From positions 1-10,962 of the forward strand of contig JAJNPX010000136.1 in NCBI GenBank assembly GCA_021155145.1: a stretch of 10,962 nt of DNA, written 5' to 3'. Source of the stretch: Acidisarcina sp. Lineage in GTDB: Bacteria; Acidobacteriota; Blastocatellia; Pyrinomonadales; Pyrinomonadaceae. Each line of letters begins with the position of its first letter. Positions within the stretch are counted from its first letter, which is position 1. A program made the translations under genes and the position numbers. Below are positions 5,418-10,962 of the stretch, one piece after another. Below the pieces are notes generated by a model, which saw only the letters and a program-made list of their open reading frames with translations, was not told where the DNA came from and ran no database searches.

Positions 5418-6575
5418 TTAAATTGCCTGAGCGGCCGCAAACGCGGAAGACCAGGCCCACTGAAAGTTATAGCCGCCCAACCAACCGGTCACGTCGACGA
5501 CTTCGCCGATAAAATAGAGCCCCGCTACCTTTTTTGATCCCATCGTCTTCGACGAAAGTTCATCGGTCGAAACGCCGCCGAGCGTGACCTCGGCTTTGTC
5601 GTACCCCTCGGTGTCGCGAAAGTGTACCTTCCAGCCGCTTAACTGCTCCGCCGCCGCGGCGATCTCAGCATCGTTGAGTGTATTGAGCGGTCGTGAACGG
5701 CCATCCGGGTTGAAAAGCCTTTCGGCGGCCTTTGCGGGAATGTAATCGGCCAAGAGGTTATCCAACCTCTTTCGGCTGCCCCGGTTTCGGACAAAAAGGT
5801 CGCGGGCATTTCCGTCGGGCAAAAGGTCGATCGTGACGGGAGTTTCGCGGTGCCAGTAATTAGAAGCCTGAAGTATAGCGGGGCCCGAAAGTCCGCGGTG
5901 TGTGAACAAAATGTTCTCTCGAAACGACTCGCCGTCCACGCTGACCCGTGCGTCGATGGAAACGCCGGCGAGTTCGCGATAGGCCTTGCCCGAAAGCACA
6001 AGCGGGACGAGGGATGGCCGCGTCTCGACAATGTCTATCCCGAACTGCCGCGCAACGCGGTATCCGATGTCCGTCGCGCCGACCTTAGGGAACGAAAGTC
6101 CGCCAGAGGCGATGACCAGGCTCTCAGATACGAAGCTCCCTTGTGACGTGGATACAATGAAGGGCCCGTCCCGCGTTATCTTCTCGACGCTGCAGCCGGA
6201 GATCAGCCTTACATTGGAATCGCGGCATTCGGCCAGGAGCATTTCGACGATCTGTCTCGAGCTTCCGCGGCAGAAAAGCTGGCCGAGCTTCTTCTCGTAG
6301 AACTCAATGTTGTGCGCCTTGACCAGTCCGACAAAATCGTCCGGCGTGTATCGGGCGAGGGCGGATTTTGCGAAATGCGGATTCCGCGATACGAAGTTTT
6401 GGGCGGAAACTTCGCGGTTGGTAAAGTTGCAGCGGCCTCCGCCGGAGATGATGATCTTGCGGCCCGCTTCGGCATTCCGCTCGATCACCAAAACCCGCCG
6501 CCCGCGCTTTCCCGCCTCCGCCGCACAGAAGAGCCCGGCCGCTCCGCCGCCGATCACGATCGCGTCGAACTTCAC
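5418..6575 (-). CDS. BaiN/HI0933 (YhiN)-like FAD-dependent oxidoreductase
   Basis: A 385-aa flavoprotein of the HI0933/YhiN family, named BaiN-like after one characterised bile-acid enzyme; the substrate in this organism is unknown. The FAD-binding Rossmann motif GGGAAG is at 9-14, with E32 ending the second strand. Family signatures follow: SGGGRCNFTN (44-53), ASGGLSFPKVGATDIGY (156-172), LFTHRGLSGPAILQAS (223-238) and the C-terminal FIGEVVDVTGWLGGYNFQWA (355-374). Length is full for the family, and no transmembrane segment is seen. The start is GTG at 6575, overlapping the DinB gene stop in a GTGA quartet, so it is the second gene of a two-gene operon. A strong intrinsic terminator follows. 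Confidence 0.92.
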   Translation of the reverse strand: MKFDAIVIGGGAAGLFCAAEAGKRGRRVLVIERNAEAGRKIIISGGGRCNFTNREVSAQNFVSRNPHFAKSALARYTPDDFVGLVKAHNIEFYEKKLGQLFCRGSSRQIVEMLLAECRDSNVRLISGCSVEKITRDGPFIVSTSQGSFVSESLVIASGGLSFPKVGATDIGYRVARQFGIDIVETRPSLVPLVLSGKAYRELAGVSIDARVSVDGESFRENILFTHRGLSGPAILQASNYWHRETPVTIDLLPDGNARDLFVRNRGSRKRLDNLLADYIPAKAAERLFNPDGRSRPLNTLNDAEIAAAAEQLSGWKVHFRDTEGYDKAEVTLGGVSTDELSSKTMGSKKVAGLYFIGEVVDVTGWLGGYNFQWAWSSAFAAAQAI

Positions 6576-7129
6576 TTACGGTCTTCGCCGGCCGCGACGT
6601 ATCGTTCTTTCAAGATTCCCAAATGATGACGGACATGCCCGGCCATAATATACCCGAGGGCACGCGCCGAGACCAGAAAACCGCTGGCCGTCCCCATTCG
6701 CTTCCAATCAGCTTCGTCCAACACGCGAAGTTGTCGTACGTTCGCACTCCTAAGCTCTGAGAACTCGGCGGCCAGATCGCCTATCGTTCGCTGACCGGCA
6801 TGAGAATTCTCGATGTAGCCGTCCTGTTCAAAACCCTCGATCGGGGTTGCATCTCCGCGGGCGATCCGGTGGAGGCGGTAGGCGAAATGGCGTTCCCCGT
6901 CTATCAGATGGTTGAATACCTCTTTTACGGTCCACTTACCTTCGGCGTAGGCAAAGTTTCCGCGTTCATCGCCAAGCGCACCAAACACCGCCTTAACATC
7001 TTCCGCCTGTGATGCGAGAACGTCGACCAGTTCTGTTTCCGGAACCAGAGAAATGTACTTCGCATAATACTCGTTGAATTCGCCTTCGGCGGGCTTTTCG
7101 ATCTTTAGCGGCTTCATTCCTGTCTGCAT
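6572..7129 (-). CDS. DinB-like (DinB_2) four-helix protein, 185 aa
   Basis: A member of the DinB/YfiT-like putative metalloenzyme superfamily, 185 aa. Family features are GKWTVKEVFNHLIDGERHFAYRL (65-86) with H74 in the second helix and GHVRHHLGILKERY (164-177) in the last. The triad H74, H165 and H169 is the expected metal site. Homologues include thiol-dependent S-transferases, among them bacillithiol transferases, so a link to the nearby bshB1 is possible but unproved. The frame stays open to 7306, but that extension is Arg/Pro-rich and runs across the divergent yceI start. I chose the ATG at 7129, which has a -10-like TAATAT 7 bp upstream; an ATG at 7117 is the alternative. It is coupled to the flavoprotein gene. 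Confidence 0.87.
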   Translation of the reverse strand: MQTGMKPLKIEKPAEGEFNEYYAKYISLVPETELVDVLASQAEDVKAVFGALGDERGNFAYAEGKWTVKEVFNHLIDGERHFAYRLHRIARGDATPIEGFEQDGYIENSHAGQRTIGDLAAEFSELRSANVRQLRVLDEADWKRMGTASGFLVSARALGYIMAGHVRHHLGILKERYVAAGEDRK

Positions 7130-7136
7130 AAGCGAT

Positions 7137-7142
7137 ATATTA
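7137..7142 (-). promoter_or_regulatory. -10-like element of DinB gene, probable leaderless start
   Basis: TAATAT on the minus strand lies 7 bases before the ATG at 7129 with no Shine-Dalgarno in the gap, the same arrangement as for the hydrolase and bshB1 genes. It supports the shorter start over the 244-residue open frame. Confidence 0.35.
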
Positions 7143-7173
7143 CCAGAACAGCCAATTAACCATTTAGCGAAAA

Positions 7174-7180
7174 AGAGGAG
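7174..7180 (+). promoter_or_regulatory. Ribosome binding site of the yceI-like gene
   Basis: AGAGGAG with an 8-base spacer before the ATG at 7189; a strong Shine-Dalgarno that fixes this start. The 59 bp between the two divergent starts must hold both promoters. Confidence 0.8.
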
Positions 7181-7188
7181 TTCGTAAT

Positions 7189-7869
7189 ATGAAGAGGATC
7201 TTGATAGCTTTTGCCATTGTATCGGTGTCCGCGTTCGCGGCGTTAAAGTTCTCGGCCTATGCCGACGCCGGTGTCGAGGCCACCATTTTGCCGGACGAAA
7301 AGGCAATGAAGATGGTCGAGACCGGCACTTACAATTTCGATAAGGCCCACAGCTTTATCGGCTTTAAGGTAAGGCACATGGGCCTGATAGACGTGCCCGG
7401 GTTCTTTCGCGATTTCACGGGTACGGTCAACTTCAACTCTGCCGACCCGACAAGATCGAGCGTCGAATTCACTGCGAAAATGACAAGCGTGGATACCGGA
7501 GTTGCCGCACGCGATAACCATCTGCGGAGCAAGGACTTCTTTGAAGTCGAGAAATTTCCCGAGATGACTTTCAAGAGCACCAGCGTGGCAAAGAAGGGAA
7601 AGGGTTGGATCGTGACGGGTGACCTTACGATGAAAGGCGTGACGAAGTCGGTCGCGATACCTTTCGAAGTCTCGGGCTGGCTTCCTGCAGGCGAGAGAAG
7701 TGCCGCGAAGATGGGCATCGCCGGCGAGACCATGATCAATCGGCGCGATTTCGGTGTGAATTACGGCAACGCCCTCCCGAGCGGGATCGCGGCCATATCA
7801 GATGAGGTCAAGGTCGTCCTGCAGATCGAGGCCGCAAAGGCGAAGGACGCATCGCCGTCAGCGCAGTAA
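7189..7869 (+). CDS. YceI-family periplasmic lipocalin-like protein
   Basis: A 226-aa secreted YceI protein. Residues 1 to about 25 are a Sec signal peptide (MKRILIAFAIVSVSAFAALK, then a likely cleavage after AYA or ADA). The YceI beta-barrel runs from about 46 to 217: GTYNFDKAHSFIGFKVRHMG (46-65), SADPTRSSVEFTAKMTSVDTG, the family motif RDNHLRSKDFFEVEKFPEMTFKS and the NRRDFGVNYG segment. YceI proteins bind polyisoprenoid or amphiphilic ligands in a hydrophobic barrel; the ligand here is unknown. The gene stands alone, divergent from the DinB operon and convergent with the dipeptidase gene, with a GC-rich hairpin between them. The tail after 217 is a short Ala/Lys-rich extension. Confidence 0.93.
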   Translation: MKRILIAFAIVSVSAFAALKFSAYADAGVEATILPDEKAMKMVETGTYNFDKAHSFIGFKVRHMGLIDVPGFFRDFTGTVNFNSADPTRSSVEFTAKMTSVDTGVAARDNHLRSKDFFEVEKFPEMTFKSTSVAKKGKGWIVTGDLTMKGVTKSVAIPFEVSGWLPAGERSAAKMGIAGETMINRRDFGVNYGNALPSGIAAISDEVKVVLQIEAAKAKDASPSAQ

Positions 7870-7885
7870 CGTTCGGCCGGTACGT

Positions 7886-7910
7886 TGGAGCGGCTGACCC
7901 GGCCGCTCCA
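7886..7910. terminator. GC-rich hairpin between convergent yceI and dipeptidase genes
   Basis: A 9-bp perfect stem, TGGAGCGGC (7886-7894) with GCCGCTCCA (7902-7910), closed by a short loop. It lies in the 43 bp between the two convergent stops and could terminate both. There is no long T-run on either side, so termination efficiency is uncertain. Confidence 0.6.
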
Positions 7911-7912
7911 GA

Positions 7913-8581
7913 TCACTTTGCCGCCAGCGCCGCCTCACCGAACGATATGTCATAGATGGCGTATTTTTCCCAGTCTTTGAAATCGAAGTGCCACCACTCA
8001 TTCGGGTTCACGGTAAATCCGGCGTCCTCCATGAGCTTTCGCAGCATATCGCGGTTAGCTCGCTGTTCCGCCGTCCCGCCCGAGTAGTCGGGCGAGGCCC
8101 GCTCTGTGAACTCGTCGTACTCCGAGGGCATTTCGATCGGTTTGCCCGTCTTGAGATCGAAGATGCTGAGATCGACGGCGCACCCTCGGTTGTGCTTTGA
8201 CCCTTTGGCCGGATTTGCTACAAACATCCGCTTTTCGTCCGGCGTGACCTCCCAAAACAGTTTCGTGATCGACCACGGCCGGTAGCCGTCAAAAATCACC
8301 AATCCCAGGCCCTTTTTCTTAAGCGATCTGTGCACTTTAGCGACTGCCTTAGCAGCAGGCCGCTGCAGAAAGGCACGAGCCTCGGGGTAAACCTTTTTAC
8401 CAACGAAGTTATTATCCGTCGCGTACCGAATATCGAGCTTGATGGTGGGGTCAAGAGTGATGAGTTCTATCAAATTCGCCTCGCGTTTTCCTTCTTCTTT
8501 CGGCGGGCCGTCCTGGGCGGCCGCCTGAATTGACAGGATAAGAAATAATGACGCGATCGCAAATCGTGTGAATGATCTCAT
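7913..8581 (-). CDS. D-alanyl-D-alanine dipeptidase (VanX/DdpX, peptidase M15D)
   Basis: A 222-aa secreted zinc dipeptidase. The active site is complete: H130 and D137 in SKHNRGCAVDLS (128-139), E195 and H198 in EWWHFDF (195-201), and R101 in DGYRPW. These correspond in spacing to VanX H116, D123, E181, H184 and R71. Residues 1-22 form a signal peptide (MRSFTRFAIASLFLILSIQA), so it acts in the periplasm, probably recycling D-Ala-D-Ala from cell-wall turnover; VanX itself is cytoplasmic, and no vanH, vanA or vanRS is present, so a resistance role is not supported. The ATG at 8581 is preferred because it begins the signal peptide; a TTG at 8620 would add 13 unlikely residues. It follows the frameshifted gene by 40 bp. 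Confidence 0.9.
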   Translation of the reverse strand: MRSFTRFAIASLFLILSIQAAAQDGPPKEEGKREANLIELITLDPTIKLDIRYATDNNFVGKKVYPEARAFLQRPAAKAVAKVHRSLKKKGLGLVIFDGYRPWSITKLFWEVTPDEKRMFVANPAKGSKHNRGCAVDLSIFDLKTGKPIEMPSEYDEFTERASPDYSGGTAEQRANRDMLRKLMEDAGFTVNPNEWWHFDFKDWEKYAIYDISFGEAALAAK

Positions 8582-8621
8582 TTGATAAGCCCGGTTAATA
8601 TTGTGTGGCTTGTTCCCCAAG

Positions 8622-9679
8622 TCAGGGCTTTTCCTCGATCACTGGTTCGGAATCTTCCGGGCCGATGATGATGTCCGTTCCAAACTTCTGGTAGTTGGTA
8701 AAGCGGATCAGATTGCGAGACTCGTAAACGTTGCTTTTTTCCCTGAATGTCAGGCGTACATCCGAGACGAGCGGCAGCAGATATCTTTCGTCGGAGATCG
8801 TGGTCCAATCGTAGTCGATCGTGCGTCGGGCCGTCCTGATCGGAAAATTCTCCGGTATCTCGGTCGCTTCGCTTTCGACACGCAAACCCGAAATTCATCG
8901 CGATCTATCCAGATGCGGCCCTTCATTCCGGTAAGCGTCATTTGCGAATAGCCTCCGCCCGCTATGATCTGCTGCTTCGCCTTATCACGCTCTACCGAGA
9001 AATCGAAGATCACCGTATTGCGTCCGCGTACCAGATCAGTTTGCACGGGCGTGAATTCCGTTTCGCTTTCGGGTTTGAAGATAGTGGCCAGCATGGTGAC
9101 GAACTCTCCCGTCGAGCTTGTCCCCCCTGCCTCCTCGTAACTCCTCTTCGATTCCGCATTCGCCTGCAGGGCTCCATTGATCGAGAGCAGTTTATACGAT
9201 TCCTCGCCGCTTGAACGGTAGCTTACGGCCACGATCAGCTTATCCAGATTGCGAAAATTTCCCGTACCTGCATATGCCTCCGAACGCTGGATCTGCTGTT
9301 TTACCACGAAATCCGGCATTTCGCCGACGGCCTCTAGAGTCTTGCGACGCGTCTTGTCTATTAGCCCTGCGGTCTCGAGTGCCGTCGGAAGGCGCGTGCC
9401 CTCCGGGTCTTTCCGACGCCGTTCGGCTTCTTCGAGTGCACGCTTTAGCTCGTCGTCGTTTGCTCCTTTCGAACGAGTAAGGCTGCGGATCCCGTCATTC
9501 AGGGCGAAACCGATGCCCCTCCTGCGAAGGGCGTCTACCACTTCCGACTTGTTGACCGATCTACGCTCGATGCCGTACAGGAGCTGAACGTACTCGGCCT
9601 GTGTAAGCGGTTTCTCCTGAGCCAGGACCGGGACGCAGAACATCAGGGCCAGGATCACATAAACAATAAAAGGTCTCAT
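8622..9679 (-). pseudogene. Secreted unknown protein, interrupted by one frameshift
   Basis: The frame from the ATG at 9679 encodes a signal peptide (MRPFIVYVILALMFCVPVLA) and then a helical segment (LTQAEYVQLLYGIERR to ELKRALEEAERRRKDP, residues 25-92). A beta-rich domain follows from about 125. At residue 265 (IWIDRDEFRV) the frame turns into Arg-rich sequence and stops at 8750. The sensible continuation, LRVESEATEIPENFPIRTAR through IDYDWTTISDERYLLPLVSD to VIEEKP, is in the next frame and stops at 8622. One extra base in the AAA/CCC runs at 8884-8889 would join them into about 352 residues. The family is not recognised by name; I have the impression of similar acidobacterial proteins. Sequencing error or real decay cannot be told apart here. 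Confidence 0.8.
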
Positions 9680-9702
9680 CCAAGTAAAAGATGCGAAAAC
9701 GG

Positions 9703-9723
9703 GGCCGGCTGTTGTAACCGGCC
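9703..9723. terminator. GC-rich hairpin with flanking T/A tracts
   Basis: GGCCGG (9703-9708) pairs with CCGGCC (9718-9723). TTTT follows on the plus strand and, after CC, GTTTTCGC on the minus strand. It sits 23 bp before the start of the frameshifted gene and seems to back up the hairpin at 9755-9784. Confidence 0.5.
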
Positions 9724-9754
9724 TTTTATGATCACAGCCTTCTGGCCAAACAAG

Positions 9755-9784
9755 AACGGGGAAATACCCGCGTATCTCCCCGTT
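9755..9784 (-). terminator. Terminator hairpin after the PilZ-like gene
   Basis: AACGGGGA (9755-9762) pairs perfectly with TCCCCGTT (9777-9784); after one mismatch ATAC/GTAT extends the stem to a CCGC loop. It begins 28 bp after the PilZ-like stop and a T-rich stretch follows on the minus strand. Confidence 0.65.
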
Positions 9785-9812
9785 TCTATATAAATTCGAA
9801 GGTGGTGAAGGG

Positions 9813-10214
9813 CTAGTTGACCCATTCCTCTTCGTAGTTAAGTTTCCAATGGTGGGTCACCCATTGCTGAGCGGCCTCCATTCCGATCGACTTCCACTTC
9901 TTCAGATTCTGAAGGACCGTCAAGGCCGCGAGCGGTTTGCTCGGGTCGCGCTCTACACGGATCACTTCCGTTGCGACCTCGATAATGGTCTTGTTTTCGT
10001 CGAGGATCCGGAGTTTTACCTCCGCGCCTACCGGCGGCAGGATCTCGAGATTTACAAGTGCGCTGTTCTCGCCCAGATTCTCTGTCGTTCCTTCAACCTT
10101 TATCCGTTTTCCGCTCTCGTCGTCCGTCCATATAGCCTGCACCGGCATATGGGCCGATATCCGATGGTGCATCGGTGTTTTGTATGATGCTGTTGCGTAT
10201 TCTATTTGTGCCAT
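9813..10214 (-). CDS. Degenerate PilZ-domain-like protein, 133 aa
   Basis: A small cytoplasmic protein whose strand pattern matches PilZ: HHRISAHMPVQAIWTDD (16-32), VEGTTENLGENSALV (40-54), GAEVKLRIL (63-71) and IIEVATEVIRVERDP (77-91). The two c-di-GMP contacts of classical PilZ domains are altered: RxxxR becomes R18-ISA-H22, and the D/NxSxxG loop reads NLGENS (46-51). c-di-GMP binding is therefore doubtful. A C-terminal aromatic extension (KKWK, QQWVTHHWKLNYEEEW) adds about 30 residues. I start at the ATG at 10214, preceded by a G-rich Shine-Dalgarno; the open frame reaches 10250. It is a single gene with its own promoter and terminator. Confidence 0.7.
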   Translation of the reverse strand: MAQIEYATASYKTPMHHRISAHMPVQAIWTDDESGKRIKVEGTTENLGENSALVNLEILPPVGAEVKLRILDENKTIIEVATEVIRVERDPSKPLAALTVLQNLKKWKSIGMEAAQQWVTHHWKLNYEEEWVN

Positions 10215-10219
10215 ATCTT

Positions 10220-10225
10220 CCCCCC
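10220..10225 (-). promoter_or_regulatory. G-rich ribosome binding site of the PilZ-like gene
   Basis: Six consecutive G on the minus strand with a 5-base spacer (AAGAT) before the ATG at 10214. This sets the shorter start rather than the ATG at 10250. Confidence 0.6.
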
Positions 10226-10292
10226 TGTTTCGCTTGTTCATTGTTATCAAATACCCCCTGGTTCGTCCCCACCCAACGAAAAGAGAACGAGA

Positions 10293-10321
10293 AAATTAAA
10301 TCATTCTTACAAAAAAGTCAA
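10293..10321 (-). promoter_or_regulatory. Sigma-70-like promoter of the PilZ-like gene
   Basis: On the minus strand TTGACT (10321-10316) is a near-consensus -35. Downstream, TTTAAT (10300-10295, 15-bp spacer, 5 of 6 match) and the overlapping TAATTT (10298-10293, 17-bp spacer) are -10 candidates. The predicted leader is about 70 nt. Confidence 0.6.
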
Positions 10322-10343
10322 GTTTTCGCTCGTCTTTTTTGTA
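10308..10343. repeat. AT-rich inverted repeat over the PilZ promoter
   Basis: TACAAAAAAG (10308-10317) and CTTTTTTGTA (10334-10343) are a perfect 10-bp inverted repeat with a 16-bp gap. The left arm overlaps the -35 hexamer of the PilZ-like promoter, so an operator is possible; it could also be a weak terminator-like structure. Confidence 0.4.
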
Positions 10344-10819
10344 TCTTTACCTCTAAACCCTTACAAACATTGCTCGTAATCCATCAGATCAGCCGCTAGG
10401 ATGCCGGACGATCAGAAAGGTTTGCCAGGATTATTTCTCCTCGCTCCGGAACTTTTCGCCGCGATTTAACCCGCCTGTAATGCGCACACCTTATTCTCAT
10501 CGTTTGCAGATATCAACTTTGCTCCCATCGAACTTAGGAATTCAATTTGCGTGAAACTAAGTGCCCTGAAATTCTCGGCCATTCATGGCTAATCCGGATT
10601 TACTGTTGGGATGGACCCGGAAAGGTGTAATGGTGTGCAAACAATCAAGTTAAACCCGTTTCAGCATTAAACCCATAAGGTAGGTTGCAAATGTACAAGT
10701 GGAAGCGGGCTGTTTGTTATCCAAAAAGCGATAGAAAAATCCAAAAATCGAGATTTTGCAGAATTTTCCAAACTTTAATCCATAGCGGTTTGAAAGGAGA
10801 ATGTAGAGGTTTAAGAACA
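10344..10819. other. Gene-free region upstream of TonB-receptor-like gene
   Basis: I see no believable coding region on either strand and no tRNA or rRNA. GC content falls toward the right end. TTAAACCC is repeated directly at 10650-10657 and 10667-10674, 17 bp apart start to start. Just before the downstream gene, AGGAG (10795-10799) is followed at once by ATG-TAG (10801-10806), a start codon directly followed by a stop. A TTGCAG (10756-10761) could be a -35, but no good -10 is found at the right distance. A long regulated leader or a small RNA is possible, without direct evidence. Confidence 0.4.
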
Positions 10820-10962
10820 ATGAGTAAGAATTTTATGATGAGGGGCGTTGGGTCAGCGCTCTTGGCGTTTACGATCGGGGCTCTTGGGATCGTGGCTCAA
10901 TCAACCGTGGGCGGAGGCATAAACGGCAGAATAACCGACCCCCAAGGAGCCGTCGTTCCTAA
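10820..10962 (+). CDS. TonB-dependent receptor-like protein, N-terminus only
   Basis: The gene runs off the right edge; 47 codons are visible. Residues 1 to about 27 form a signal peptide with a basic start and a long hydrophobic stretch (GSALLAFTIGALGIVAQ). The mature protein then begins STVGGGINGRITDPQGAVVP, matching the first strand of the carboxypeptidase-regulatory-like domain found at the N-terminus of many large acidobacterial TonB-dependent/Oar-like outer-membrane receptors. A secreted protein with the same domain but no beta-barrel cannot be excluded from this fragment. A TAGAGG sequence 10 bases upstream is the probable ribosome binding site; ATGs at 10835 and 10838 are alternatives. 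The long upstream gap suggests its own promoter and regulation. Confidence 0.75.
   Translation, partial: MSKNFMMRGVGSALLAFTIGALGIVAQSTVGGGINGRITDPQGAVVP

Noticed and set aside
7130..7306. N-terminal extension of the DinB gene to 7306
   Set aside because: The added residues are Arg/Pro-rich and low-complexity, and the extension runs through the strong Shine-Dalgarno, start and signal peptide of the divergent yceI gene.
8578..8898. Third minus-strand frame across the frameshift region
   Set aside because: Its product does not continue the upstream protein sensibly, and it overlaps both the real continuation frame and the dipeptidase signal-peptide region.
9211..9587. Plus-strand frames opposite the frameshifted gene
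   Set aside because: Ser/Arg/Pro-rich shadows of a minus-strand coding frame with a signal peptide and a coherent helical domain.
10175..10399. 74-codon plus-strand open frame in the PilZ upstream region
   Set aside because: It overlaps the PilZ-like start and promoter, and its Cys/Phe/Leu-rich product looks like translated AT-rich noncoding DNA; no ribosome binding site.
1..10962. CRISPR array, insertion sequence or tRNA
   Set aside because: No regularly spaced direct repeats, no transposase motifs or terminal inverted repeats, and no cloverleaf-like sequence found by eye on either strand.

Overview
The window looks like a stretch of chromosome from a moderately GC-rich Gram-negative bacterium. 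The best guess is Acidobacteriota, close to the Blastocatellia/Pyrinomonadaceae. The clues are a BshB1-type bacillithiol deacetylase, a right-edge gene that starts like the large acidobacterial TonB-dependent receptors with a carboxypeptidase-regulatory-like domain, periplasmic proteins with signal peptides (YceI, a VanX-type dipeptidase), and several genes with no Shine-Dalgarno. This placement is inferred from gene content; no rRNA or tRNA is present. There is no CRISPR array, transposase or phage structural gene.

Left part (1-3005): an unrecognised acidic 141-aa protein (+) converges on an RNase Z/YhfI-like metallo-beta-lactamase hydrolase (-) across a strong bidirectional hairpin. The hydrolase is divergent from bshB1 (+), which overlaps by ATGA a coiled-coil protein with a J-domain-like HPD segment.

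Middle (2988-5417), the most unusual part: a 495-aa TPR protein ending in a LexA/S24-like fold without the catalytic serine (-). Across only 78 bp lies a divergently oriented 83-aa secreted peptide precursor with a CxxxCxxxCxxxC motif (+). Next to it is a CI/XRE-like HTH repressor without its own S24 domain (-), whose promoter carries a palindrome covering the -10 and a further half-site on the -35. A sensor, secreted peptide and repressor side by side suggest a compact regulatory or peptide-signalling cassette. That function is a hypothesis.

Right part (5418-10962): a DinB-like protein and a BaiN/HI0933-like flavoprotein form an overlapping operon (-). A YceI protein (+) is divergent from DinB and converges on a VanX-type D-Ala-D-Ala dipeptidase (-). 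Upstream of the dipeptidase, in the same direction, is a secreted unknown protein broken by a single-base frameshift near 8884-8889. Two hairpins separate it from a degenerate PilZ-like protein (-) with a good sigma-70-like promoter. About 500 bp of gene-free DNA then leads into the truncated start of the TonB-receptor-like gene.

Most genes appear to be individual housekeeping, stress or envelope functions rather than one pathway. Several starts were moved inward from the longest open frame on the basis of ribosome-binding sites, signal peptides or -10 spacing; these choices are noted per gene.
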